This document shows, piece after piece, positions 8,631-16,596 of a DNA stretch of 47,561 nucleotides. Source of the DNA: SVEL01 sp045126215 (GTDB lineage Bacteria > Bacillota > Clostridia > Lachnospirales > Lachnospiraceae); NCBI GenBank assembly GCA_045126215.1, contig JBGVOD010000028.1, positions 1 through 47,561 on the forward strand. Reading direction: 5' to 3'. The translations under genes and the position numbers were made by a program. The notes below the pieces were generated by a model, which was not told the origin of the DNA, did no database searches, and saw only the letters and a program-made list of their open reading frames with translations. Position 1 is the first letter of the stretch. Every line of letters starts with the position of its first letter.

Positions 8631-9323
8631 CTAAATAGCCTTAACCATTTCACATATAAGCTTAACGCTATTTTTAACTGCAAGAGCTTCAAATGTTGGA
8701 TAGTCAACTGTAGCGCTGTCATCAGCCTTATCAGAGATTGCCCTTACAATAAGGAATGGTACATTATTAAGATATGCTGCCTGAGCAATTGCAGCTCCTT
8801 CCATTTCTGTACAGTATCCCTGAAAGTTTTCTATTAACCACTCTTTTTTTCCTTTGTCAGAAATAAACTGATCTCCGCTTACAATTCTACCCTCGAAAGC
8901 CTTTATCTCAGGAATTGATTCTTCCACACATTTCTTTGCAATACCTCTAAGCTTTTCATCAGCAACAAAAACAGAACAATCCATCTGTGGAATAACACCA
9001 AGATCATATCCAAAACCAGTCGCATCCATATCATGCTGAAGAGTATCTGTTGAAAGTACAATATCTCCAATATTGATTTCTGCATGTAATGAACCTGCAA
9101 TACCTGTATTGATAATGTAGCTTACATCAAAAAGATCTACAAGTATCTGTGTACACATACCTGCATTTACCTTGCCGATTCCTGATCGTACAACCACTAC
9201 ATCTTTTCCATTAAGTTTACCTTTGATAAAAGACATCCCTGCCTTCTTTGCCTCAGACACATCTGTAAGTAACTCTTTAAGATTAGCTACTTCAATATCC
9301 ATAGCTCCAATTATTCCTATCAT
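8631..9323 (-). CDS. mtnN: 5'-methylthioadenosine/S-adenosylhomocysteine nucleosidase
   Basis: A 230-aa cytoplasmic enzyme (also called Pfs) that removes adenine from S-adenosylhomocysteine and methylthioadenosine, giving S-ribosylhomocysteine for LuxS. It shows the family start MIGIIGAMDIEV with catalytic Glu11, the TEMEGAA block (172-178) that contacts the ribose, and catalytic Asp198 in AISDKADD. Length is normal. It is the last gene of the HAD-TSCPD-luxS-mtnN group, 30 bases after luxS, so the two consecutive steps of S-adenosylhomocysteine recycling are co-expressed. Confidence 0.95.
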   Translation of the reverse strand: MIGIIGAMDIEVANLKELLTDVSEAKKAGMSFIKGKLNGKDVVVVRSGIGKVNAGMCTQILVDLFDVSYIINTGIAGSLHAEINIGDIVLSTDTLQHDMDATGFGYDLGVIPQMDCSVFVADEKLRGIAKKCVEESIPEIKAFEGRIVSGDQFISDKGKKEWLIENFQGYCTEMEGAAIAQAAYLNNVPFLIVRAISDKADDSATVDYPTFEALAVKNSVKLICEMVKAI

Positions 9324-9353
9324 CTTGTTTCCTTTCTACTCGTTTCCGCCATA

Positions 9354-9833
9354 CTATTCCGGATAAACTAATCTTTCATCTGTGATATTTTCCAATACCT
9401 CTGTTATGTATTTCTTTGCCAGATACTTCGCCATTCCAAGGTTAATATCCAGATAATTTCCGCAATCTTTTGCTGATGCACCAGGCACCTCACCTTCAAA
9501 GTTTGCAATAAATGTATACATTTCAATCATTAAGTCTACAATATCCTTTGATTCATAATCACCAGCGAGTAAAAGATAAAATCCTGTTCTACATCCCATA
9601 GGTCCAAAATATATTGTCTTATTTCCGTATTCCTTATGATTTCTAAGAAATGTTGCTGCGAGATGCTCTATTGTGTGTATTTCAGCAGTATTCATAACCG
9701 GTTCACCATTTGGTTTAGTCATCCTTAAATCAAATGTTGTGATAACATTGTCACCAACTGTGTCTTTTCTTGAAACATAAACTCCTGGCAACAATTTTAT
9801 ATGATCAATTGTAAAACTAGCAATCTTTTCCAT
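9354..9833 (-). CDS. luxS: S-ribosylhomocysteine lyase LuxS
   Basis: A 159-aa metalloenzyme that cleaves S-ribosylhomocysteine to homocysteine and the AI-2 precursor DPD. The metal site is visible: HTIEH (53-57) and Cys124 in DCGNY. The catalytic Cys81 is in MGCRTGF. The frame is open 26 codons further upstream, but the ATG at 9833 gives the normal LuxS length, begins with the family start MEKIASF, has AAGGAGA seven bases before it and follows the TSCPD stop by ten bases. It lies directly before mtnN in the same operon. Confidence 0.96.
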   Translation of the reverse strand: MEKIASFTIDHIKLLPGVYVSRKDTVGDNVITTFDLRMTKPNGEPVMNTAEIHTIEHLAATFLRNHKEYGNKTIYFGPMGCRTGFYLLLAGDYESKDIVDLMIEMYTFIANFEGEVPGASAKDCGNYLDINLGMAKYLAKKYITEVLENITDERLVYPE

Positions 9834-9843
9834 TTCAATCTCC

Positions 9844-10089
9844 TTACATCTGTGCCTTTGCCTGCTCAAGCGCCTTTGATAACTGATCAGGGCAAGATGT
9901 TCCTCTTCCATTACAGTCTATACCCTTAAGCTTGCTTATTGCTACATCAACATCCATTCCCTCTACAAGTCTTGCAACACCTTGTGTATTTCCATTGCAT
10001 CCGCCTGTAAAGTTAACACTCTTAATAACATTATTTTCGATTTCAAAATCAATTGCTCTTGAACAAACACCTTTTGTAATATATCTCAT
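9844..10089 (-). CDS. TSCPD domain protein (TIGR03905 type)
   Basis: An 81-aa protein. The C-terminal motif GTSCPDQLSKAL gives the family its name, and CNGNTQGV and Cys59 in GIDCNG add further conserved positions. Such domains also occur at the end of B12-dependent ribonucleotide reductases, but the role of the free-standing form is not known. The start codon overlaps the HAD stop (ATGA), indicating translational coupling. Placement inside a luxS-mtnN operon is notable but does not prove a link to the methyl cycle. Confidence 0.85.
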   Translation of the reverse strand: MRYITKGVCSRAIDFEIENNVIKSVNFTGGCNGNTQGVARLVEGMDVDVAISKLKGIDCNGRGTSCPDQLSKALEQAKAQM

Positions 10090-10916
10090 AATATTTCTCC
10101 TTTAAAAAATTTCTCTATGGCTATTGCAACACCATCCTGGTCATTTGAAGCAGTGATGAAATCCGCTACCTTCTTCACGTCATCACAGGCATTTTCCATT
10201 GCAACGCCCATGCCTGCATAATTAACCATTGTTACATCATTTCTGCCATCACCACAGGCTACCAAATCATCCCTTGTCAAACCTAGCTTTGATAAAAGGA
10301 CTTCTAAAGATTCTGCCTTGTCTATTCCCTTTGGAACAACTTCTATAAAGAAAGGTTCTGATCTGAAAATATTCAATTTATCTTTGAATAGCTCCGCCAT
10401 CTCCTCAACTTTCTTCTCGCAGAGCTTTTCATCACCAACCAAAAGAAACTTATCACAATGAGCCGGTGCCTCTTTAATAAGGTCATCAACTTTTACAGCT
10501 TCCATCTTGTTGATACGCGCCTCTATTGCAAGAAACTCATCATCTGCATTATTCGAAATTATCTTGCCATCTTTATACGTAAGAACTGTAAGACCTGATT
10601 CATATGCAAAATTGCAGATATGTGGAACAAGCTCCTCTGGTATATATTTATTATAAACCACCTCATTTGTCTTGCAATCTATAATCTTTCCGCCATTAAA
10701 TGCAAGAATATATCCGGCATTCTGAAACAAATCTATTTCATTCGCAATAGGTATAATACCTTCTGTAGGTCTGCCTGATACGAGCAGCACAGGAATGTTG
10801 TCCTTATGCAGTCTGTCTATTGCAGCCTTGACTCTTGGTGTAATCTCTTTCTTCGAGTCTGTAAGAGTTCCATCAATATCAAGAGCAAGAATTTTGTACT
10901 TCTTTGCCTCTTCCAT
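10086..10916 (-). CDS. Cof-type HAD-IIB family phosphatase
   Basis: A 276-aa haloacid dehalogenase-type hydrolase. Motif I is LALDIDGTLTDS, with nucleophile Asp13 and acid/base Asp15. Motif II is LLVSGRP, and motif IV is GDGRNDVTMV near residue 218. The C2B cap between motifs II and III defines the Cof subclass, whose members dephosphorylate sugar phosphates, flavins or pyridoxal phosphate. The substrate cannot be read from the sequence. It is the first gene of the operon with TSCPD, luxS and mtnN, with a promoter in the divergent gap toward DUF3881. Confidence 0.88.
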   Translation of the reverse strand: MEEAKKYKILALDIDGTLTDSKKEITPRVKAAIDRLHKDNIPVLLVSGRPTEGIIPIANEIDLFQNAGYILAFNGGKIIDCKTNEVVYNKYIPEELVPHICNFAYESGLTVLTYKDGKIISNNADDEFLAIEARINKMEAVKVDDLIKEAPAHCDKFLLVGDEKLCEKKVEEMAELFKDKLNIFRSEPFFIEVVPKGIDKAESLEVLLSKLGLTRDDLVACGDGRNDVTMVNYAGMGVAMENACDDVKKVADFITASNDQDGVAIAIEKFFKGEIL

Positions 10917-10955
10917 ACAAACCAGCCTTTCATATTTTCTTCTAATTTATATGGT

Positions 10956-10984
10956 ATATTAATATAATTTCTGTAAATATTCAA
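10956..10984 (-). promoter_or_regulatory. Candidate promoter of the HAD-TSCPD-luxS-mtnN operon
   Basis: On the minus strand TTGAAT (10979-10984) and TAATAT (10956-10961) are 17 bases apart, 40 bases before the HAD start. The match to the vegetative consensus is moderate. Confidence 0.5.
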
Positions 10985-11002
10985 GAAAAAAACCATTTTC
11001 TA

Positions 11003-11031
11003 TTGACTTTTTCATCTAATAAAAATAAAAT
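11003..11031 (+). promoter_or_regulatory. Candidate promoter of the DUF3881 gene
   Basis: TTGACT (11003-11008) and TAAAAT (11026-11031) have a 17-base spacer, about 50 bases before the chosen start at 11085. Confidence 0.55.
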
Positions 11032-11084
11032 TTACTATACTTAAAAAGTACAGAATGATTATTTTTGAAAAACAGAGGTTATAT

Positions 11085-11987
11085 ATGAACGCTTTTCTTA
11101 GAGCCATTGGCTTTAGCAAATATACAACTAAAAAAGATACTGCTATGCTCAAATCGTCTGCGGCAGTCTTCCCAGAATATATGGACTATGTTCATTGTGA
11201 TGATGCTTCAAAGGTTTATGAGTTTAATCATCATTATGCCAAAAATGTAGGAATTAAATTCTACGGAACTGATGATATGGATGGCGAGTACGATATTGAC
11301 TGTTTGATACCTTATGTAGAGGGCAATCATCCTATTATCCCTACTGATTTATGCATAGAAAAGAAATATTCTGGTTTTTCATTTATTGCATCATGCGAAG
11401 ATATCAGAGTGGGGGTTGCCATAATATTCCATCTTCAGAATCCTATAGATTATGTTAATTTTCTATTTGATAACGAGAATTCATTAAGCAAGAAGCAGGC
11501 ATACACTGTATCACTTTCAGCACTTTCAAATAATGGAACCATTCTCCTTGGAGTATCTCAATCTCCAGGAGATGAACAGAAAAAAATTCAAGACAACAAA
11601 CGTCGTGCAGGACTCATCGCTGCTGCCCGAAGCGGCGACGAAAATGCCATTGAAAGTCTTACTATCGAAGATATGGACACATATGCAAAGATTTCAAAAC
11701 GTATACAGAACGAGGATGTATTCACCATCGTCGAGTCATCCTTTATGCCATATGGTCTCGAAAGCGACCTCTACACTATTGTTGCAGATATCGTAGAAGT
11801 AAAGAAAACAACTAATAAAGAAACCTTTGAGAACATATATTTACTTACACTTTCATATAATGGAATCCTTATAGATACAGCCATAAACTCCATTGATCTC
11901 GTCGGAGAACCTATGGTTGGTCGACGATTCAAGGGAGTTATATGGCTACAGGGAAAAGTGGAATTTAAAGATCCTTCAACTTTATAA
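11085..11987 (+). CDS. DUF3881 family protein
   Basis: About 300 aa, soluble. The start MNAFLRAIGFSKYTTKKD and the long mixed alpha/beta body fit DUF3881, a family of unknown function found mainly in Lachnospiraceae. The frame is open from 11055, but the ATG at 11085 has AGAGG six bases upstream and gives the family-typical N-terminus. Its 3' end overlaps the convergent PfkB gene by 23 bases. No catalytic or membrane signature is visible. Confidence 0.75.
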   Translation: MNAFLRAIGFSKYTTKKDTAMLKSSAAVFPEYMDYVHCDDASKVYEFNHHYAKNVGIKFYGTDDMDGEYDIDCLIPYVEGNHPIIPTDLCIEKKYSGFSFIASCEDIRVGVAIIFHLQNPIDYVNFLFDNENSLSKKQAYTVSLSALSNNGTILLGVSQSPGDEQKKIQDNKRRAGLIAAARSGDENAIESLTIEDMDTYAKISKRIQNEDVFTIVESSFMPYGLESDLYTIVADIVEVKKTTNKETFENIYLLTLSYNGILIDTAINSIDLVGEPMVGRRFKGVIWLQGKVEFKDPSTL

Positions 11988-12837
11988 AGCCCTTGGCAGC
12001 ACCGTCAAATCCTATTTTGTGTGCTGCTGCTCTTTGCGCTTTCTCCAGACATTCTGACGTTTTTTTACCAGATGCATACATGCTGATAAATGTACTGAAA
12101 AGACAGTCACCTGCACCAACAGTGTTCACTATTTTTTCTGGCTTTGCAGCAGGCATATCATAGAATTGTCCTTCATCTCTTACATACATGAGGGCACCTT
12201 TACTGCCACGGCCAACAACTATTATTTCATTGTTGTATCTTTCAATAATTTTTTCTACAAACTCCTTCTCCTTACCAATAAAGTTTTCATTACTTAAGAA
12301 TAAAATATCTGCATAGTTCATAAAATCCCTATTAAATTCATCATTGATATCACTAAGAACGTGTACATCAGTAGCAATCTTTACTCCTGCATCCTTGGCA
12401 AGCTTCAATAAAGGACGTGAATAATTAATATTGCACGCGGCAACTATATCGTAATCTTTTACATTAATGGATGAATAGTCATATTCTGTATCCTGTATGT
12501 CCTTAAGATCACAATATATGCGTCTGGCGCCGGTATTATCATATAATACAACCGAAGATGGTGTTTCTTTAAGCTTCTTTAATGCCATCTTATCTCCATC
12601 TATCTCCTTAAGCTCGTTAATAACAAGCTTTGAAGCCATATCATCTCCTATCATTGTTGCTATATCCACCTCATCTTCAAGTGATATAAGCGCCTTTGCA
12701 ATATTATATCCGACGCCAGCCACACCAATATTAACACCAAAAAAATTAAAATTGATAGGCTCATATTTAATCGGAAATTCATCAACCTTACATGTAATTT
12801 CAACATTAACCAAACCAGATACTAAAATCTTACTCAT
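11965..12837 (-). CDS. PfkB family carbohydrate kinase
   Basis: About 290 aa, cytoplasmic, of the ribokinase fold. The C-terminal PfkB signature with the anion hole and catalytic Asp is visible (IVNTVGAGDCLFSTF). An N-terminal glycine-rich stretch (GVAGVGYNIAKAL) contributes to the substrate site. Phosphorylation of a sugar or nucleoside with ATP is expected, but the substrate cannot be told. I place the start at 12837 (MSKILVSGLVN), whose ATG follows the stop of the MutS2-like gene by one base, so the two are probably translated in tandem. It converges with DUF3881. Confidence 0.82.
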   Translation of the reverse strand: MSKILVSGLVNVEITCKVDEFPIKYEPINFNFFGVNIGVAGVGYNIAKALISLEDEVDIATMIGDDMASKLVINELKEIDGDKMALKKLKETPSSVVLYDNTGARRIYCDLKDIQDTEYDYSSINVKDYDIVAACNINYSRPLLKLAKDAGVKIATDVHVLSDINDEFNRDFMNYADILFLSNENFIGKEKEFVEKIIERYNNEIIVVGRGSKGALMYVRDEGQFYDMPAAKPEKIVNTVGAGDCLFSTFISMYASGKKTSECLEKAQRAAAHKIGFDGAAKGFIKLKDL

Positions 12838-12838
12838 A

Positions 12839-14752
12839 CTATAAATTTTCTCCTTCCTCATACACTATCATTTCATCTGTAAATTTTCTATCCATCTTAT
12901 GTTTCAGTTTTCTATTTTTTACAGTTTCAAATACGATAGAAAAGTCATAATCATCTGGGTATAACTCTGTTGCAGCCACATGGAGTTTTACTCTTTTATG
13001 ATTAATGTATATTTTCTTGTCTCTTAGCTGTACTCTTAGAATACCTTTCTCATTTACCTTTTCACAAACAATACCAATCTTTTTATCAGGATACACCATA
13101 ACGCTATCCCCAAGATTGTATTTCTCCCCTAAGGATATATCTGTTTTATTCTTCTTTACCTTAGCGATTTTTCTGTTACTTGTTTTTCTAATTATATCAT
13201 TTTTATTCTGAAAATGATATGCGGAAATGGCTTTTTCACCATATGCTGCCTTTATTGCAACTTTCAGCATCTCATTTGGCATACCAAGTCTGTCAGCTAT
13301 ATAAAATGCACAACTTTCACCAGCTTCGCCAAGCACCATTTGATACGTCGGTTTCAAGGTTTCCTTATCAAAAGTCATACGTGCATTCGTAATTTCCTTC
13401 GTTTTGTATGCATACTCTTTTACTTCAGGATAATGAGTTGTAACTAAAAATAATGCACCACTTTTTCTAAGTTCTTCAAGTATTGCAATCGCAATTCCCA
13501 TACCCTCTGCCGGATCAGTTCCGGAACCTAGTTCATCCATAATGACAAAACTATCACTATTCACATTTTTCAACACTTCTAATACATTCTTTATATGTGC
13601 AGAAAATGTTGACAGATTCTCCGATATATTCTGTCCATCACCAATATCGCAAAGGTACGAGCTATTCATACATATATCAGCCTCTTTACAAGTAACATGA
13701 AGCCCACACTGTGCCATCATCGCATTAAGCATAACTGTTTTAATTGCTACCGTTTTACCTCCAGTATTAGGTCCTGTAATTACAATTCCACTTATCTCTT
13801 CTCCTATCTTAAACTGCAATGGAACATTTATATTTCTGTCCATAAGAGGATGTCTGGCATCTTTTAAAATGATTCTTCGCTCTGTATTAATTGTCGGCTC
13901 AACACCACCTAAATCAATGCTTAATTTTCCTTTAGACAAGATAAAATCTAGCCTCTCAGTTACAGCTATATCTTCCATAATCTTTGTAGCCGCAGATGCA
14001 ACCATGACACTAAGTGTGTAAAGAATACGGTAAACTTCATTCTCTTCATCAATCTTTAATAACTGCAATTCTTCATAATATTTTGAAACACCTGATGGTT
14101 CAATGAATAAAGTATTACCCGTTGCTGATTTATCAATGACACTTCCTGATATCCTAAACTTATACTCTTTCTTTACAGGCACACAAATTCTACCATTTCG
14201 CGTTGTGCAATAACTATCGGCCATACACTCTTTATTTGAACGCATTATCTGTTCAGCCTTCTGTTTCATATTTTCTTCATATTTCACAATCTGACGTCTT
14301 ATTTCAAGAAGGCTTTCAGATGCATAATCATCTACTGCACTATTTCTGATCTGTCTTGCGATATATTCCCTAAGTTCTAAAACTGCATCAAGATTTTCTT
14401 CATAATATGCTAATGGATTATTAAACATCTTTCCACGTTCCAGATAATCTTTCAAGCGCTTTACAAGTGTAAGGACATTCTCTGCCCTTTCAAGCTGATA
14501 TGGCGTTAAGCAATCTCCTTTTTCAGCAATCGCTAAAATATCTTTTATCTCTGTGAGGCTTTGAAGAGGTGGATTCCCTAGTTTCTCAATGAGTTCTTTG
14601 CTACTTGACGTTTCTCTAAGCTCTCTTCTAAGCTCGCTCTCATTTAGATAGACCTTTACTTCATCTATCCTTGACTTTGCCGCATCTGTAACAGCGAGAC
14701 TTTTCCATATTTCCTTTATCTTATCGAATTCTATCTGTTTTTCTATATTCAT
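12839..14752 (-). CDS. MutS2-like ATPase lacking a Smr domain
   Basis: About 637 aa. It has the MutS core and clamp helices, then the MutS ATPase domain: Walker A TGPNTGGKT, Walker B FVIMDELGSGTDPAEG, and the TTHYPEVKEYA block typical of MutS2. True MutS2 proteins are near 780 aa and end with a Smr nuclease domain. Here the protein ends in a basic linker and a short KOW-like segment (YNLGDSVMVYPDKKIGIV) with no Smr region. The N-terminal mismatch-binding domain of MutS is also absent. In the family such ATPases act on recombination intermediates or stalled ribosomes. The start at 14752 is preferred because GGAAGGA precedes it. Confidence 0.8.
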   Translation of the reverse strand: MNIEKQIEFDKIKEIWKSLAVTDAAKSRIDEVKVYLNESELRRELRETSSSKELIEKLGNPPLQSLTEIKDILAIAEKGDCLTPYQLERAENVLTLVKRLKDYLERGKMFNNPLAYYEENLDAVLELREYIARQIRNSAVDDYASESLLEIRRQIVKYEENMKQKAEQIMRSNKECMADSYCTTRNGRICVPVKKEYKFRISGSVIDKSATGNTLFIEPSGVSKYYEELQLLKIDEENEVYRILYTLSVMVASAATKIMEDIAVTERLDFILSKGKLSIDLGGVEPTINTERRIILKDARHPLMDRNINVPLQFKIGEEISGIVITGPNTGGKTVAIKTVMLNAMMAQCGLHVTCKEADICMNSSYLCDIGDGQNISENLSTFSAHIKNVLEVLKNVNSDSFVIMDELGSGTDPAEGMGIAIAILEELRKSGALFLVTTHYPEVKEYAYKTKEITNARMTFDKETLKPTYQMVLGEAGESCAFYIADRLGMPNEMLKVAIKAAYGEKAISAYHFQNKNDIIRKTSNRKIAKVKKNKTDISLGEKYNLGDSVMVYPDKKIGIVCEKVNEKGILRVQLRDKKIYINHKRVKLHVAATELYPDDYDFSIVFETVKNRKLKHKMDRKFTDEMIVYEEGENL

Positions 14753-14784
14753 TGTTTTGTTTCCTTCCATTTTCTTTTATTTAT

Positions 14785-14915
14785 TTTTCTTGTTACTTCT
14801 ACTTCTTGCTTCTTACTTCTCACTTATACTTCTTGCTTCTACTTCTTCTTTTATTTCTTCTTTTATTTCTTGCTATTATTTCTTGCTATTATTTCTTGCT
14901 TTTATTTCTTGATAT
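14785..14915. repeat. Pyrimidine-rich simple repeat (TTATTTCTTGCTA-like units)
   Basis: A 13-base unit TTATTTCTTGCTA is repeated nearly exactly near 14875-14911. Related 12-base units TTTTATTTCTTC lie before it, and ACTTCTTGCTTCT units further left. On the minus strand this is a purine-rich leader just upstream of the MutS2-like gene. Confidence 0.75.
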
Positions 14916-14930
14916 TTTGTTTTTCGCGAT

Positions 14931-15085
14931 TTACGGGTTAATTTCATCTTTTTTTGTTTTTACCCGTAATTCCAAGATTTCTTCTGAGATTTTTATCTTG
15001 ATTCTTCCACATTTTACGGTTTGATTTCGCTTTTTCTTGTTCTAAACCGGAATTTCAAGATTTCTCTGAAGATTTCTTCCTCACG
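14931..15085. repeat. Two diverged tandem copies of an 83-base element with compensatory stems
   Basis: Copy 1 starts at TTACGGGT (14931-14938), which pairs with ACCCGTAA (14962-14969). Copy 2 has CGGTTT (15017-15022), which pairs with AAACCG (15044-15049). The arms changed together between copies while keeping the pairing. Both are followed by AATT(C)CAAGATTTCT and GAGATTT/GAAGATTT. Confidence 0.6.
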
Positions 15086-15136
15086 ACACAACTTTACCTC
15101 GAAAGTAGTTTTACGAAACAAATATTTATCTACAAA

Positions 15137-15174
15137 GGTTAGGGTGTCAAAAGAAAACTTTTGACACCCTAACC
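15137..15174. repeat. Perfect 17-bp hairpin with an AAAA loop
   Basis: GGTTAGGGTGTCAAAAG (15137-15153) and its exact complement (15158-15174) flank a four-base loop. There is no adjacent T run on either strand, so it is not a standard terminator. It shares the TCAAAA...TTTTGA core with two other intergenic hairpins in the window. Confidence 0.8.
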
Positions 15175-15183
15175 ATACAAAGC

Positions 15184-15210
15184 AAAAAGGCACAACCACG
15201 TGGTTATGCC
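15184..15210 (-). terminator. Intrinsic terminator after the C_GCAxxG_C_C gene
   Basis: On the minus strand a 9-bp stem (15202-15210 with 15189-15197, one G-U pair, loop ACGT) is followed by TTTTT (15184-15188). It is 270 bases past the last gene of the ABC cluster. Confidence 0.7.
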
Positions 15211-15481
15211 TAAATATACATCTAATTTATTATACATCACATTATAATATCAACTACACACAGTACATGTATTCAATCACTAATCAGTAATAATGTAATT
15301 AGAATAAAATATCTTTAAAAATGGGCATAGCACGAGCGCAAAAATAAAATCCATTTAATATTTATCTCTATAATTTACATTACTACAATGCTTAACAAAA
15401 AATACCTCCAAATAAATTGATATAATCATAATACAATTATAACTACTCACTGTCAATACTTATAATTCTTATTCATCCTCT

Positions 15482-15880
15482 TCAATTATCCTCTTCAATT
15501 ATCTTCTCCAAGAATTCTGCTGCATCTCTTACACAATCATCACAACTTCTAAGAACTACTCCTGTTTCAATACCTTTTAAAGCCTTACATGTCACTTCGC
15601 CATTTCTTTCCTTAAAAGAGCTCATAATAAATTTGCAGTCTTTTATAGCTTTTGCTCTTCCTGTTTCTTTATTCATAAGTCCTGCAACTACACTAGCGCC
15701 TGTAAGTGCTCCACAGGTTCCATCCATTGTAGCACCTATACCACTACCCATACCCTGTGTAATAGCACTTATTGTCTCCTCGTCTAATCCTGCAAAATCA
15801 CAATATGTACAAGCCACAGCTTGTGCACAGTTCATACCACTATGTTTCTTCTCTATTGCTAGTTCGATTCTTGATTCCAT
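15482..15880 (-). CDS. C_GCAxxG_C_C family protein, probable redox protein
   Basis: 132 aa, soluble. The family cysteines are all visible: Cys18 in MNCAQAV, Cys56 in GTCGALTG, Cys82, Cys98, and the Cys113/Cys116 pair (RSCDDC). The family is described as putative redox-active or metal-binding, with no firm function. The start lies inside the end of the ABC ATPase gene (22-base overlap) and has AAAGGATG upstream, so translation is coupled. A duplicated 13-base block (TCCTCTTCAATTA) spans its stop codon. Its position as last gene of an export cassette suggests a role linked to the transporter or effector, which is inference. Confidence 0.85.
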   Translation of the reverse strand: MESRIELAIEKKHSGMNCAQAVACTYCDFAGLDEETISAITQGMGSGIGATMDGTCGALTGASVVAGLMNKETGRAKAIKDCKFIMSSFKERNGEVTCKALKGIETGVVLRSCDDCVRDAAEFLEKIIEEDN

Positions 15881-16533
15881 ATTTGTCCATCCTTTATCTC
15901 AATTATCCTGTCACACTTATCTGCAACTTCTGCATCATGTGTAACAATAATAATTGTTTTTCCTTGTTTGTTAAGTTCTCGAAACACTTCCATTATATCA
16001 TTTGATGTTTTAGAATCAAGAGCCCCTGTTGGCTCATCTGCCAAAATAATATCCACATCATTTACTATTGCCCTTGCAATAGCGACCCTCTGCTTCTGTC
16101 CTCCCGAAAGTTGGTTTACTCTTTTACCAGCTAGGTCTGCTATACCTATTCTTTCCAATGCAATATCTGCCCTTTTCTTTGCATTCTTTTTATTTCTAGA
16201 AAAATGCAACGGAATTAGAACATTTTCTCTAGCTGTATAATCCTCAATCAATGAAAAGTCCTGCATAACAATACTTATTACTTCATTTCGTAGTGTTGCC
16301 CTCTCGTTGCTGCTTTTACTTTTTACATCTATATCATTCAACAAATATTCACCTTCATCAAATGTATCAATGCATGATAAAATATGAAGAAGTGTTGATT
16401 TTCCGGCTCCCGATTTGCCAACTATCGCTACCATTTCTCCATCTTTTACCTCTAAAGAAACATCCTTTAAAGCATGAAATTCATTATTCTTCCCTTTATT
16501 ATATATTTTATTTACACCCTTTATTTTAATCAT
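15859..16533 (-). CDS. ABC transporter ATP-binding protein (LolD/MacB type)
   Basis: A 224-aa nucleotide-binding subunit. Walker A is GKSGAGKST (39-47), the Q-loop Gln is near 91 (VMQDFSLIEDY), the signature is LSGGQKQR (142-149) and Walker B ILADEP with Glu167 is followed by the D-loop GALD. The switch His is in IIVTHD. The size and motifs match ATPases that partner FtsX/MacB-type permeases, and two such permeases lie directly upstream. It should energise export or removal of a peptide or antibiotic at the membrane. A GGAG ribosome binding site precedes the ATG. Confidence 0.93.
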   Translation of the reverse strand: MIKIKGVNKIYNKGKNNEFHALKDVSLEVKDGEMVAIVGKSGAGKSTLLHILSCIDTFDEGEYLLNDIDVKSKSSNERATLRNEVISIVMQDFSLIEDYTARENVLIPLHFSRNKKNAKKRADIALERIGIADLAGKRVNQLSGGQKQRVAIARAIVNDVDIILADEPTGALDSKTSNDIMEVFRELNKQGKTIIIVTHDAEVADKCDRIIEIKDGQIWNQESN

Positions 16534-16596
16534 AATATTTCTCCTTTTCTTTTTGCATTCACCTTATAACCAAGTTCACATATGTTCAGCGTAGAA

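Larger units (their letters stand above)
14771..15481. other. 711-base non-coding stretch with repeats and hairpins
   Basis: No convincing gene. From left to right it holds a pyrimidine-rich simple repeat (to about 14920), two diverged copies of an 83-base element (about 14931-15085), a 17-bp hairpin (15137-15174) and an intrinsic terminator (15184-15210). About 270 bases of plain AT-rich sequence follow, up to the C_GCAxxG_C_C gene. A 61-codon minus-strand frame at 15014-15199 overlaps the hairpins and has no coding character. Confidence 0.75.

Noticed and set aside
15014..15199. 61-codon frame on the minus strand
   Set aside because: It crosses the 17-bp hairpin and the terminator region, has no ribosome binding site and no protein-like composition.
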